From the NCBI GenBank assembly GCA_038204465.1, contig JBBRCX010000006.1, forward strand, positions 10,321 to 74,320: 64,000 bases of DNA, in the 5' to 3' direction. Of this stretch, positions 16,495-25,641 are shown piece by piece; the stretch's first letter is position 1; each line of letters starts with the position of its first letter. The notes below the pieces were generated by a model. That model ran no database searches. It was not told the DNA's origin and was given only the letters and a program-made list of their open reading frames with translations. Source of the DNA: JBBRCX01 sp038204465 (GTDB taxonomy: Bacteria; Planctomycetota; Phycisphaerae; Tepidisphaerales; Tepidisphaeraceae). A program made the translations under genes and the position numbers.

Positions 16495-17697
16495 TCACTT
16501 TCGGGGCATGCGCAGGATGCTAATGAAGAAGCTCCAGAGGATGGCCTGAAATCCCCAGGCGGTCAGCGTTGCGCCACTGATGACCCAGCGCGTGGTGACG
16601 TCGTAATTGAGGTGACCGAAGTCGGCCTTCCACCACTGAAGAACTGCGACGCCGAGCAGTACGAGACCGAGGATCAGGGCGCTCCCGCCCAGCAGGACGC
16701 CGCGCTCCAGGGTGAAGTTTTGAAAGAGGCGATCGAGCCGCTCATCGGCAGGCACGAGCCCCTCGCGGACGGCGAAGGTCTTGGTTGCGATCGCGAAGAG
16801 GATCGCCTGGCACCCGCAGAGAATTGCCAGGCTTGCGAAGAGAAGCGTATTCAGGCCAAATTCGACGCCGCGCACTGTCAGTGCCGGGAGTGCGAGGGCG
16901 AACCCGATGACGCCGAGCAGCACCAGCAATTTCCCCGGTTCCAGGAACAGCCACCTCGGGGTGTACATCAGGAAGAAGCGGAGCGTTCGCCACCCATCGC
17001 GAAAGGTGCGCAGGTGCGGCGGGTGGGTTTTGCGGCCGTCGGGATGCAGCGTGATAGGGACCTCCGCGATGCGCACGCCATAGCGGGCGCTTTTGAGAAT
17101 CATCTCAGTGGCGAACTCCATACCGGTGCAGCGCTGCCCGAGCCGATCGTACAGTTCCCTGGTAAAGCCGCGCATTCCGCAATAGACATCGTGAATCGGC
17201 GCGTGAAACCACCACCGCGTGAGCAGGGAGAACATCGGGTTTCCCCACCATCGATGGAGGCCGGGCATTGCGCCGGGCAGGATTTTTCCGCCGCCCGCGG
17301 GAAGGCGGCACCCTTGAACCAATTCGAATCCGTCGCGCAGCTTCTCGATGAACGCGGGGATTTCGGCAAAGTCATAGCTCTCATCGGCGTCGCCGATGAT
17401 CACGTAGCGCCCCCTGGCTTCGGCGATGCCGCCCATCAGAGCGCTGCCGTATCCGCGAGGGCTCACATGAACCACCCGCGCGCCATGGCGTTGGGCCAGA
17501 TCGGGCGAGCCATCGCTGCTCCCATTATCAGCGACGATTACCTCCCCCAAGATTCCGTTTTCCTGCATCGCACGCTGCGCTGCGCGCACGCAAGCGCCGA
17601 CGGTGTCCGCCTCATTGAGACAAGGTAGGACCACCGACACCTCCGGCGCCTGGCGCGACGCCACTTTGGCGGGCACTGTCTCCTGTTCGATCAACAT
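16495..17697 (-). CDS. GT2 glycosyltransferase with C-terminal membrane domain, paralogue A
   Basis: A 400-residue enzyme. The GT-A domain has SVVLPCLNEADTV, IVADNGSSDGS, GYGSALMGGIAEARGRYVIIGDADESYDF and a following QGCRLP loop. The second half has PRWLFLEPGKLLVLLGVIGF and at least three more hydrophobic segments, ending SFFISILRMPRK. It belongs to the DPM1/GtrB-like group acting on polyprenyl phosphate. A closely related copy lies at 24082-25386, with the same domain order and the same C-terminus. It is followed on the same strand by the LTA-synthase-like gene and preceded by a GT-C enzyme, suggesting a shared glycan pathway. Confidence 0.88.
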   Translation of the reverse strand: MLIEQETVPAKVASRQAPEVSVVLPCLNEADTVGACVRAAQRAMQENGILGEVIVADNGSSDGSPDLAQRHGARVVHVSPRGYGSALMGGIAEARGRYVIIGDADESYDFAEIPAFIEKLRDGFELVQGCRLPAGGGKILPGAMPGLHRWWGNPMFSLLTRWWFHAPIHDVYCGMRGFTRELYDRLGQRCTGMEFATEMILKSARYGVRIAEVPITLHPDGRKTHPPHLRTFRDGWRTLRFFLMYTPRWLFLEPGKLLVLLGVIGFALALPALTVRGVEFGLNTLLFASLAILCGCQAILFAIATKTFAVREGLVPADERLDRLFQNFTLERGVLLGGSALILGLVLLGVAVLQWWKADFGHLNYDVTTRWVISGATLTAWGFQAILWSFFISILRMPRK

Positions 17698-17864
17698 CAG
17701 ATGCGGCCTCCCGACTGTCAGCGTAGATCAAACTTACGTCGAAAGATGTTTTAAGGATTCAACGCGTCTTGATGCAACGTAAATGCAATCTAAATCGGGA
17801 GGAATCCAAGCCCAGCGCTTTACAGCAGTAGTTGGAACCGCCGGGCCCGCCTAGCTTTGCTGTG

Positions 17865-19895
17865 TTAAGGGGCGGGCACAGCTGGCGTGGGAGATTCGTA
17901 GACGGTCCAGCCACTGAACAGGACGGTGGCCTTGGCGTTGCGGATGCGGTCAAGGAAGTTGAGGTTCTTACCGGTGTGGCGGTCGACGTCCGCGAAGCGG
18001 TAGAAGTAGACCTGCCACCAGTCGGGAAGCTCTCGCAACGGATAACCACGGAAGACGGCGGGCACGACGAAGATCGGGTTGTCCGTCACTTGGAGGTATT
18101 TGACCGTCTCCTGAGGGCGCGAGTCGATGAGCGGACGGATCTCGGGGCGGACAGTTTCGGAACTCAGGGGCGGGAATACGCTCGCAAACCTCTCGGGCAA
18201 CTTTTCGCGCCAGGCACGTCCGATGATGTACGCGCCCCACCCCCCCGCCTCGTCGTTGGATATGTCTGGATTGTGCAGCGCTTCGCGCAGTTCCTGTGCG
18301 GTGGGGACCATGTAGTGGGGCATGTTCTCGATCACCACGACGGGGCCGGGGTAGGAATCGAGCCAGGACTTCCGCACCGGGGCGACGCTCTGGACGGGCA
18401 TGCCGGTGTAGACGGAGTAGGTGAGGTGGCTGTTGGGTGTGGCGTAGATGCGCGTGCCAGGCGCGAACTCGCGGCCGCGCAGCCAGCGGATCATCTCGCC
18501 GGTATTGCGCGAGAGCGTAGTGCCCGGATCGCCGGGCCAGGGCTTCACGTGGGCGAAGACAAGCATGAAGACCGCGGCGAGCGCGACGGCCGCCAGCGGC
18601 TGCGGCCGACGCATGATGGCGCGGGCGATGGCGGCGAAGATGAGCCCCGCCAATACGGCGCCGGGGCCGAGCATCGGCAGTTGCATGCGCGTGAAGATGT
18701 AGCTCACCGCGGGCATCATGGTGACGAAGGACAGGTATCCCAGCACGACCCAGCCGAACAGGAAAAAGAAGGCGGCGCGTCCATCGCGGAATGGGCGCGC
18801 GAAGCGCGGCGGAAGGCGGCGGCGCATCACTTCGGCGGCGATGAGCCCGAGCAGGCCGGCGGCCAGGAGCAGCACGGTGTGCAGCTTGGACATGGGAAAA
18901 GTGAACAGATCTTGCGGGAAATCGAGGTAAGGGAAGGCGTTGGGGATGCCGCGTGCCTGGGAGAGGAAGCCACTGCCCAACAGCCAGGGCAGGGCGCAGC
19001 CCAGCACGATGAGACAAAAGACGGCGAGCTTCGGCAGCGCCCCGCGCCGCCAGACAGCGGAGGAGAGGAGCAACAGCGCGCCGGCGGCGGAGGCGACCAG
19101 AAACGTGACGACGTGCGTGTAGAAGAGCAGCACGAAGACGACGGCGGCTATCAGATAGTCGCGCCAGCGCCCATGGCGGTGAATGCGCCAGAGCATCAGG
19201 CAGCACGCGGTGCTGAAGGTGACGGTGGCGGAGTAGTAGCGCGCCTGCCGGGCGAAATCGAGCACACGCTCGGAGAAGGCGCCAATCACCAGCGCCGCCC
19301 ATGCGGCGTCGCGGCCGTACATTTCACTGCCCGCGAGGAACAGCAGCACCAACAGCGCCATACTGAACACGACCGCCGGCAATCGGGCGGCGATGGTCAT
19401 CCGGCTCATCTCTTCGTCGCTGTGCTTGACGGTCAGCCGGTCGGGCACCGAATCCGGCCGAACGCCCATCGCTTTGAGCGAGCCTGCCATGGCGTAGAGC
19501 GGGAGCCAGCCGTGGTAGATGGCGACGCGCTTGTTGGAGTAGCTGCTGTCTTTGAATTCGTACTCCTCGTTGCCAGGCCAGGGCTCGACCAGGGTGTTTT
19601 CGTAGACGGGCTGGCCGAGGTAGCGATCGAGGGGCAGTCCGTGCTGCAGGATCGTCAGCGCATTGATGGTTGACTCGGATTCATCGACCCAAAACAGCGG
19701 AGCATCGAGCCGGTAGACGCGGATCACCAAGGCCCAGATCAGCACGAGGCCGAGCAGCGCGTATTCGAGGCGTTTGATCGCCCTGCTGCGCGGCGGCCTT
19801 GCCGGGGGGCGCTGTAGGGCGGCGTCCGGCGGCGCGGCGGCGCTGTCGCGAGCAAGTTGTTCGGGTACCGAAGAGAATGGCACGGGAGCGGACAC
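17865..19895 (-). CDS. GT-C family (ArnT/PMT-like) membrane glycosyltransferase
   Basis: A 676-residue polytopic protein. After the first helix comes RVYRLDAPLFWVDESES, the acidic first-loop motif (D-E) of GT39/GT83-type enzymes that take sugars from polyprenyl phosphate. About ten hydrophobic segments follow, with FARQARYYSATVTFST after the fourth. The C-terminal third is a soluble domain facing outside. It probably transfers a sugar supplied by the adjacent GT2 enzyme (16495-17697) onto a lipid or protein acceptor. The start is GTG at 19895; acceptor and sugar are unknown. Confidence 0.82.
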   Translation of the reverse strand: MSAPVPFSSVPEQLARDSAAAPPDAALQRPPARPPRSRAIKRLEYALLGLVLIWALVIRVYRLDAPLFWVDESESTINALTILQHGLPLDRYLGQPVYENTLVEPWPGNEEYEFKDSSYSNKRVAIYHGWLPLYAMAGSLKAMGVRPDSVPDRLTVKHSDEEMSRMTIAARLPAVVFSMALLVLLFLAGSEMYGRDAAWAALVIGAFSERVLDFARQARYYSATVTFSTACCLMLWRIHRHGRWRDYLIAAVVFVLLFYTHVVTFLVASAAGALLLLSSAVWRRGALPKLAVFCLIVLGCALPWLLGSGFLSQARGIPNAFPYLDFPQDLFTFPMSKLHTVLLLAAGLLGLIAAEVMRRRLPPRFARPFRDGRAAFFFLFGWVVLGYLSFVTMMPAVSYIFTRMQLPMLGPGAVLAGLIFAAIARAIMRRPQPLAAVALAAVFMLVFAHVKPWPGDPGTTLSRNTGEMIRWLRGREFAPGTRIYATPNSHLTYSVYTGMPVQSVAPVRKSWLDSYPGPVVVIENMPHYMVPTAQELREALHNPDISNDEAGGWGAYIIGRAWREKLPERFASVFPPLSSETVRPEIRPLIDSRPQETVKYLQVTDNPIFVVPAVFRGYPLRELPDWWQVYFYRFADVDRHTGKNLNFLDRIRNAKATVLFSGWTVYESPTPAVPAP

Positions 19896-20186
19896 CGGTT
19901 GTGACTAACGATCGAGCCCTGCGCGGGATACGGCGCGAGCCGCGAAGTATAGCGGCCCGGCAGCGTGGGCGACAATCACGCGGCAACGGCTCGGAGCCAG
20001 CGCGTCGTTTTGGGGTTTGGTAACGGGGTTTTGAAGCCCTCGCTGGCGGTGAGGGTTCCGAGAAGCGCGGCCTGCTCGGTGCCCGGGCGCTTGCCCAGCC
20101 CGCTTCCCCAACCTCCGGGCGGGATTGGCTGTCTAAACAAAAGGACTGAACGGCGTCGATGAAATGAGGGGGAGCGAGGTGTAACG

Positions 20187-20612
20187 ATGCTGAGACTTAT
20201 GTGCAAAACGGCCGTGACGGCTTCCCTGGCGCTGTTTGTTGCGGGATGCGAATCGCACAGCGGCAACGGCGCATTGCTCGGTGGCGCGGCCGGCGCGGGC
20301 CTGGGGGCCATCATCGGGCACAACTCGCACGGCCGGACGACCGACGGGGCGCTGATCGGCGGCGCCGCGGGGGCGCTGGGCGGCGGTTTGATCGGCAATG
20401 AGATGGACAAGAATGAACGCCGCGAACGGGAATCCGCCGAGCGATATTACGACCGCGACGGGTACTACGAGCGCGACCATTATTATGACAATCGGTACCG
20501 CGACTATGACCGGCCGAGCTACCGCCGCAGCGGTGGGTATTACGAGTACCGCTACCGCAACGATCCGTATGGGCGGTGTGAGGTGTATGAATCGCGAACG
20601 TATCGGGATTAG
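20187..20612 (+). CDS. Glycine-zipper lipoprotein
   Basis: A 141-residue protein. A signal with lipobox (LALFVAGC) is followed by two glycine-zipper repeats (ALLGGAAGAGLGAIIG and ALIGGAAGALGGGLIG), as in the 17 kDa antigen/OmpA-like small lipoproteins. The C-terminal half is unusual: Tyr/Arg/Asp-rich (YYDRDGYYERDHYYDNRYRDYD), low complexity and probably disordered. The glycine zippers would insert in or span a membrane; the charged aromatic tail could bind surface polymers. The function is unknown. It converges with a receiver-domain fragment. Confidence 0.7.
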   Translation: MLRLMCKTAVTASLALFVAGCESHSGNGALLGGAAGAGLGAIIGHNSHGRTTDGALIGGAAGALGGGLIGNEMDKNERRERESAERYYDRDGYYERDHYYDNRYRDYDRPSYRRSGGYYEYRYRNDPYGRCEVYESRTYRD

Positions 20613-20818
20613 CGTTCCGCGTCTACCCAACACGAACGACTGATAGGCCGCCGGTTTAGCCGCCGCGCCCACGCGGCGCTGGCACGCCGGGCGCGGATGG
20701 CGGCGAGCGCTTCCTTGCCATCGGCGGCGGGGATTGCATCGTAGCCTTCGCGGCGGAGCCGGTCGCACACCAGCTCGCGGCACAAGCCTTCGTCGTCGAC
20801 GATCAGGATCGAATTCAT
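20609..20818 (-). pseudogene. Truncated response-regulator receiver domain
   Basis: The frame from the ATG at 20818 reads MNSILIVDDEGLCRELVCD, then LRREGYDAIPAADGKEALAAIRARR. This is an excellent match to beta1-alpha1-beta2-alpha2 of a CheY-like receiver, with its acidic pair DDE. The similarity then ends and the frame stops after about 25 unrelated residues. The phospho-acceptor Asp on beta3, the switch Thr/Ser and the Lys are all missing. GGAG precedes the ATG, so the remnant may still be translated. Most likely a deletion removed the rest of the gene next to the glycine-zipper gene. Confidence 0.65.
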
Positions 20819-20949
20819 TTCCCGCTCCAAAACGGCCCGGAACATTTGCGTCCCCCCATCACCTATAATCGTTGCACGGCACCCCGCCCTGAATCGGAAT
20901 CGCACGTTGCAAAGATCCACAATCGAGCAATGGGGGATGGCGCACCGGC

Positions 20950-20995
20950 GAAAAAGTTATGGGACCGCGATCGGGATTGTCGATCGCGGTCCCAT
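20950..20995 (-). terminator. Strong Rho-independent terminator of the beta-helix gene
   Basis: A perfect 15-bp stem: ATGGGACCGCGATCG (20959-20973) pairs with CGATCGCGGTCCCAT (20981-20995) around a 7-nt loop. Read on the minus strand it is followed by AACTTTTTCG (T-run at 20951-20955). It lies 30 bp past the stop of the leftward secreted beta-helix gene. It is the clearest intrinsic terminator in the window. Confidence 0.85.
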
Positions 20996-21024
20996 TCACC
21001 TGGCAAAGCTGAACGGCCTTTCGC

Positions 21025-22746
21025 TTACCTGACGACGACGCCATCCTGCCCATTGGTGACGCCGTCGTAGATGAGACGCCCGCCACTGAAGCTGAGGCGC
21101 TCGCCGAGGAAGTTGGCGGTGCGGAAGCTGCCGCGGTCGCCGCTCTTGAGCCGCAGGTTGTCGTTCGTGAACGTGAGGTCCTGGAGCGTGGCGTTGAAGG
21201 TGCCATAGACCCAGAAGCCTTCATTGTCATTGTTCGCGAACGTGCAGCGGATGGCCTTCATGTAGCCCTGCTGGGGCCAGCCGCCCGACGGAGCGGGGTT
21301 GTTCTCCTCGCCGACCGCGCCGCTGATCTCAAACCAGAGCCCATCGCCGTCCACGTTGCCGACGGTGCGGTTGTGGACGAAGCTGCTGTCCTGCACGGTG
21401 ACGTTGATGTTGTAGACGTCGAACCACATGCCGACGCCGACGTTGTCATGGGCGCTGTAGCGGGTGAAGACGGCCCCGTCGAGCCGGGTGAACTTGCCGC
21501 CGCCGCCGTTGCTGTCCTGCTTCGCGTTGTTGTTGAACGTCTCGCAGTCGGTGACGACCAGGTTGTGTGAACCCGAGCCGCCGATGCCCCAACGACCGTT
21601 GTTGGAGGCCTTGACGCGCACGAGGGTGACGTTGTCGGCGTGGCTGGTGGAGATGCCGCCGCCGCCGTTGTCCTTCACGGTGACGTCTTTCCACGTGCTG
21701 TTGTCACCGACCATGACGGCGGAGAAGTCGTTGCCCGCGCCGCTGTCGGCGGCGTTGGCGAAGGTGATTCCAGAGACGTCGACGTAGGAAGTGCTGCCCG
21801 CGTTGAGGACGCGGCTGGCGCCACCGCCGTCAAAGGTGACGGCGCCGGGATCGGCCTCGAAGGTGATGTGTGCCGACGAGTTGCCGGAGCGCGAGAGGGT
21901 AACCGACGACGAGCTGTAGGTGCCCGGGGCGAAGTAGACGACGTCGCCCGCCTGCGCGGCGGCAGCAGCCTTGGCGACGCTGCGGAACGGCGCGGCCTTG
22001 GACCCGCCATTGGAGTCGCTGCCGCCGGTGCTGACGTAGAGCGTCGGGGTCAGCAGGCCGGCGGAAGGCGCCGGGATTGGCGCGGGAGTCGGCGTGGGTG
22101 TCGGCGCCGGCGCAGGAGCCGGCGCTGGTGTTGGAGCTGGCGCGGGAGTGGGGACCGGCGCGGGCGTTGGGGTCGGGGCCGGCGTGGGCGTTGGGGCCGG
22201 CGCGGGCGTCGGAGCCGGCGCGGGTGTTGGCGCGGGAGTGGGCGTTGGCGCAGGAGTGGGGGTCGGCGCGGGAGTCGGCGTCGGCGCGGGGGCCGGCGTA
22301 GGCTCGGGAGCCGGTGCGGGAACGGGCGCAGGCGTCGGCACAGGAGTCGGGGCCGGCGAGGTCACGGTCGGCGGCGTGGCCGGGGTTGGTTCCGGCATCG
22401 GACCCACGACCGGGGGCGCGGGCGTAGGGGTAGGCGCCGGGGTCGTCACGACCTTGGGTTTCCGAATTCTTCGGGTCCTCTTCCTGTGCGTCCGATGCGG
22501 CTTGGTGCCCGTTTGAGGGGACGTGCCCTGGACGCTGGCGCCATAGACGATCTGCGGGTTGTCGGTTCCACCCGCGGCAGTGCCCGCGTTGGTCCCATAC
22601 ATCAGCACAGAATTGTCGGTGCCCGAAGAGTAGCTCATCAGCGGCGCGCCAAGGTCTCCCGCGCTGAGGGGACCGGCGGCCGCGGATAGAAGCTGTCGAT
22701 TTTCCAACTGCTCGACAACAGACCGGTAAGAGTATGACTGGTTCAT
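21025..22746 (-). CDS. Secreted right-handed beta-helix protein with LExRxLL motif and Pro-rich linker
   Basis: A 573-residue protein in three parts. Residues ~10-22 carry VVEQLENRQLLSA, the planctomycete 'LExRxLL' N-terminal motif found on secreted surface proteins. Residues ~100-230 are a low-complexity linker of alternating Pro with Ala, Thr or Val, encoded by a repetitive tract. Residues ~235-573 form a parallel beta-helix, starting LYVSTGGSDSNGGSKAAPFRS, followed by GDVVYFAPGTY; this opening is typical of PL9/PL1-like pectate lyases and DUF1565 proteins. Repeated Asn-rich turns follow. It is probably an extracellular polysaccharide-binding or lyase protein; catalytic residues are not identified. 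A strong terminator follows. Confidence 0.82.
   Translation of the reverse strand: MNQSYSYRSVVEQLENRQLLSAAAGPLSAGDLGAPLMSYSSGTDNSVLMYGTNAGTAAGGTDNPQIVYGASVQGTSPQTGTKPHRTHRKRTRRIRKPKVVTTPAPTPTPAPPVVGPMPEPTPATPPTVTSPAPTPVPTPAPVPAPAPEPTPAPAPTPTPAPTPTPAPTPTPAPTPAPAPTPAPAPTPTPAPTPTPAPVPTPAPAPTPAPAPAPAPTPTPTPAPIPAPSAGLLTPTLYVSTGGSDSNGGSKAAPFRSVAKAAAAAQAGDVVYFAPGTYSSSSVTLSRSGNSSAHITFEADPGAVTFDGGGASRVLNAGSTSYVDVSGITFANAADSGAGNDFSAVMVGDNSTWKDVTVKDNGGGGISTSHADNVTLVRVKASNNGRWGIGGSGSHNLVVTDCETFNNNAKQDSNGGGGKFTRLDGAVFTRYSAHDNVGVGMWFDVYNINVTVQDSSFVHNRTVGNVDGDGLWFEISGAVGEENNPAPSGGWPQQGYMKAIRCTFANNDNEGFWVYGTFNATLQDLTFTNDNLRLKSGDRGSFRTANFLGERLSFSGGRLIYDGVTNGQDGVVVR
22075..22450 (-). repeat. Tandem Pro-Ala/Pro-Thr coding repeat
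   Basis: Within the beta-helix gene, short units such as 'GGCGCGGGAGT(C/G)GG' and variants recur dozens of times and encode APTPTP/APAPTP strings. Such repeats are prone to length change by slippage, so linker length may vary between strains. They give a stiff, extended spacer between the N-terminal motif and the beta-helix. No regular spacer/repeat organisation is present, so it is not a CRISPR array. Confidence 0.75.
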
Positions 22747-22974
22747 ACTCCCGGTTTCGGCCGCCGTCGTTGGTCGCTAACCTTACGCCGCCCGCAAAAG
22801 TGCCCCCGCCAGCGTTATTTTGCCGTCCGATAACCCGATAACCCGACCAAGCCACCCAGCTTCACTTGACTTTCGGGGGAGCGCCCCGGCGAACTCCCTG
22901 CCTCGCTGTTAGCCTGGGCAAGACAGACTGGCTACGTAAAGAAATATTAAACATGTAGACGCATTACTTTTTCG

Positions 22975-23002
22975 TTGACATTACCCTTCCACCCTCTATC
23001 TT
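22975..23002 (+). promoter_or_regulatory. Sigma-70-like promoter for the PEP-CTERM gene
   Basis: TTGACA (22975-22980), a 16-bp spacer and TATCTT (22997-23002), preceded by an A/T-rich tract from about 22938. It would give a 5' leader of about 100 nt before the ATG at 23110. The rest of 22747-23109 shows no gene. Assignment is by consensus match only. Confidence 0.55.
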
Positions 23003-23109
23003 CCGTGGGTCGTGTCAATTTTCTTCAGCGAGGGCGTGGGTTCGCGCCCCTGACGACGCCTGGTGTGGGCGAAGCACGACAGGTATTTTCATTTCTCAGG
23101 GAGAGCCCG

Positions 23110-23850
23110 ATGAAGGTCTACGGGAGAATTGCGCTGGCCGCCGGTGCGGCAGCGTTCGGCGAGACTGCGGCCTTTGGCCACCCGGTTTGCTATCAGGTAG
23201 ACCCAGGTCCGAGCGGGACCAATGGGTTCATCCAGCAGAACGGGAACAACGCGTACGAGTATGGTGACGATGTCCATGTCGGAAGCGGCATGCAGGTGCA
23301 CAACGTCACCATTGACTTCACCTTGTTCAGCTACGACGCCGCCACCTACACGCCGCAGCTGCAGGTCGACCTGTACGCGGTCGACAGCAACGGGGTGCCG
23401 ATCGATTCCAACCTGTCGGATACCATCCCCTATACGCCGCTCGCCACCGAGTTCCGCAGCGACGTGACGTTCACCGGCAGCAATTACAACAATGGCGGCA
23501 CGGTGCGTGGGGTGGAGCAGTCAGTCACTTTCGACTTCTCCAGCGACGGCGTCGTAGCGGCGGACTTCGCCTTTGCTTACCGGGACAACAACCCGGCTGG
23601 CACCCAGTCGCCCGGCTACAACTTCTCCGTCTTCGTCAGCAGCGCCAACCCGAGCGTCGGTACGGGTGTGGGCCCGATCAACCCGGCGTACCTCGACGCC
23701 AGCGTCAACGACCCGATTACGCACGTTTTCTCAAAGGCGATCGGCTTCAACGTTCAGGCGCAGATCACCTGCGACGCGGTGCCCGAACCCGGCATGCTCA
23801 GCATCGCAGCGCTCGGCGGGCTGGCCGCCCTCCGTCGCCGAAGGGCATAA
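23110..23850 (+). CDS. PEP-CTERM sorting-domain protein
   Basis: A 246-residue secreted protein. It begins with a signal-like segment (MKVYGRIALAAGAAAFGETAAFG). The mature beta-rich domain has many Asn, Thr and Ser and few Lys. The C-terminus is VPEPGMLSIAALGGLAALRRRRA: the PEP motif, a hydrophobic helix and an Arg cluster, which is the exosortase recognition signal. It would be cleaved and anchored or released at the cell surface. No exosortase gene is in the window. The mature domain is not recognised. A GGGAG precedes the ATG and a promoter-like sequence lies about 110 bp upstream. Confidence 0.88.
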   Translation: MKVYGRIALAAGAAAFGETAAFGHPVCYQVDPGPSGTNGFIQQNGNNAYEYGDDVHVGSGMQVHNVTIDFTLFSYDAATYTPQLQVDLYAVDSNGVPIDSNLSDTIPYTPLATEFRSDVTFTGSNYNNGGTVRGVEQSVTFDFSSDGVVAADFAFAYRDNNPAGTQSPGYNFSVFVSSANPSVGTGVGPINPAYLDASVNDPITHVFSKAIGFNVQAQITCDAVPEPGMLSIAALGGLAALRRRRA

Positions 23851-23891
23851 GCCGAGCCCGTCGCACTGGCGCGACTATTTGCATTTACCAA

Positions 23892-23916
23892 GCCCCCAGG
23901 AGCCACTCCCGGGGGC
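23892..23916. terminator. GC-rich hairpin downstream of the PEP-CTERM gene
   Basis: GCCCCC-A-GGAG pairs with CTCC-C-GGGGGC around CCA: ten pairs with one A/C mismatch, 41 bp after the stop. No T-run follows directly, so termination is plausible but not certain. Hairpins of this type commonly follow PEP-CTERM genes. Confidence 0.55.
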
Positions 23917-24081
23917 GGCTTCGCGCGCGAACACATTTTGTCACTCCCTTGAGTCTCCGCCGTGCGCGACGAGCGGCGTCAGATGATCGTCTTGATGATG
24001 CGTAACAGGTCGAGCTGAAAGTCAGTCGAACGCCCGGCTCGCCCGGGATCCGGCGGAATCCGTGCGTAATGCGCGAAGGAA

Positions 24082-25386
24082 TCACTTTCGGGGCATCCCG
24101 AGAATACTGATGAAGAAGCTGGAGAGGAGGGTTTGGACGCCCCAGGCGGTGAGAGTGGCGCCGGGGATGATCCAATGCATGGTGCTTTCCAGGTCCATGT
24201 GGCCGAAATGGGCCTCGCGCCAGGCATTGATCGCGATGGCCAGCAACGCCAGGCCGCCCAAAAGCGAGGAGGTGGCGAGGATTGCCCCGCGCTCGAGGGT
24301 GAAGCGCCGGAAGAAACGGTCCATCCGCTCGTCGGGGGGCATCAAGCCTTCACGGATGCCGAACGCCTTAGTGCCCAGGGCGAAGAGGATGGCCTGGGAG
24401 CCGCAGAGGATCGCCAGGCTGGCGAAGACCAGCGTGTTCACGCCGAAGGTAATGGGGCCGATCTTCGTGGCGCGAAGTCCCAGCGCGAAGCCGACGACGC
24501 CCAGAAGCACCAGAAGTTTTCCCGGTTCGAGGAAGAGCCACCTGGGGCAGTACATCAGGAAGAAGCGGAGGGTGCGCCAGCCGTCACGGAAAGTGCGCAG
24601 GTGCGGCGGATGGGCTTTTCGACCGTCGGGGTGGAGGGTGATGGGGACCTCGGCCATCCTCGCGCCGTGCCGGGCCGACTTGATGATCATCTCTGTGGCG
24701 AATTCCATTCCGGTGCAGCGCTGGTTGAGGCGTGCGTGCCAGTCGCGGCAGAAGCCGCGCATGCCGCAGTAGACATCGCTGACCGGCGCGTGGAACCACC
24801 AGCGGACGAGCATGGAGAACATGGGGTTGCCCCACCAGCGGTGGAGCAGAGGCATGGCGCCGGGCATCACGGTTCCCCCGCCGCGCGGGAGGCGGCAGCC
24901 CTGGACGAGGTCGTAGCCTTGCCTGAGCTTGTGGATGAACTTTGGGACTTCGCGGAAGTTGTAGCTGTCATCGGCGTCGCCCATGATGACGTAGCGTCCG
25001 CGGGCCGCGGCGATGCCGCCCATCAGCGCGCTGCCGTAGCCCTTGGTCCGGACGTCGACGACGCGGACCCCGAATTTTCGGGCGATCGCCTGGGAGCCGT
25101 CGGTGCTGCCGTTGTCGGCGACGATGATCTCACCTTCGATGCCGCCATCGCGGAGGGCATCGTGGGCCTTACTTAGACAGAGCGCGAGCGTGTCGGCCTC
25201 ATTGAGGCAGGGCATGATGATGGAGAGTTCCGGTCCATCGGCGTAGAGGCGCAGCGAAGGCGCGGTAGCGGTTCCATCCCCCGCAGCCCAAGCCGTTGCA
25301 GCGACCAAGTTCTCCCACTGAGCGCGCGAATCACACACGACCGGGTACACGCCGGTCCATTCCACAGCGCTGCTTCCAAGGATCAT
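24082..25386 (-). CDS. GT2 glycosyltransferase with C-terminal membrane domain, paralogue B
   Basis: A 434-residue paralogue of the protein at 16495-17697. Shared stretches include PCLNEADT, IVADNGS(S/T)DGS, KGYGSALMGGIAAARGRYVI, GDADDSYNF, RWWGNPMFS, HDVYCGMRGF-like SDVYCGMRGFC, TLHPDGRKAHPPHLRTFRDG and the ending SFFISILGMPRK. It has about 35 extra N-terminal residues (MILGSSAVEWTGVYPVVCD) of unknown role, so the true start may be further in. Codon-level differences between the copies are many, so the duplication is not recent. It is probably a polyprenyl-phosphate glycosyltransferase. No glycan gene is directly next to it. Confidence 0.86.
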   Translation of the reverse strand: MILGSSAVEWTGVYPVVCDSRAQWENLVAATAWAAGDGTATAPSLRLYADGPELSIIMPCLNEADTLALCLSKAHDALRDGGIEGEIIVADNGSTDGSQAIARKFGVRVVDVRTKGYGSALMGGIAAARGRYVIMGDADDSYNFREVPKFIHKLRQGYDLVQGCRLPRGGGTVMPGAMPLLHRWWGNPMFSMLVRWWFHAPVSDVYCGMRGFCRDWHARLNQRCTGMEFATEMIIKSARHGARMAEVPITLHPDGRKAHPPHLRTFRDGWRTLRFFLMYCPRWLFLEPGKLLVLLGVVGFALGLRATKIGPITFGVNTLVFASLAILCGSQAILFALGTKAFGIREGLMPPDERMDRFFRRFTLERGAILATSSLLGGLALLAIAINAWREAHFGHMDLESTMHWIIPGATLTAWGVQTLLSSFFISILGMPRK

Positions 25387-25641
25387 CGGGCGGTAGAGAT
25401 GCCCTTTTGGCCGACCTTGCCGCCGGCCGCGAAACGATCACTAGGGAATTACGTCACGGCGGAGCGGCGAGCAAACGGTTTCTTAGCGCGGCGCGAGCGC
25501 AACGGGCGCGGTGGCGTGGGAATGGGTAAGGCCTGTGGTCTTCGACGCGGAGAAGGTCGGCGGGGCGCGGTTCCCCTGATCTGAGGCACGTTTGACGGGC
25601 CAGGGCCGGAGCCATAGCTTTTCGTGGCAGAGGGCGGGTTA

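Noticed and set aside
18541..18560. TTCACGTGGGC considered as a parS half-site
   Set aside because: Only one half fits the consensus and the position is within a membrane glycosyltransferase gene far from parB.
17832..19673. 613-codon plus-strand frame opposite the GT-C gene
   Set aside because: It is His/Gln/Glu-rich nonsense composition opposite a clear polytopic membrane protein.
22075..22450. Tandem repeat tract considered as a CRISPR array
   Set aside because: Units are short, variable and uninterrupted by unique spacers, and they encode Pro-Ala/Thr linkers within a clear gene.
21640..22689. Long plus-strand frame (349 codons) opposite the beta-helix gene
   Set aside because: It is the antisense of the Pro-rich repeat, giving Gly/Arg/Val strings; no domain is recognisable.
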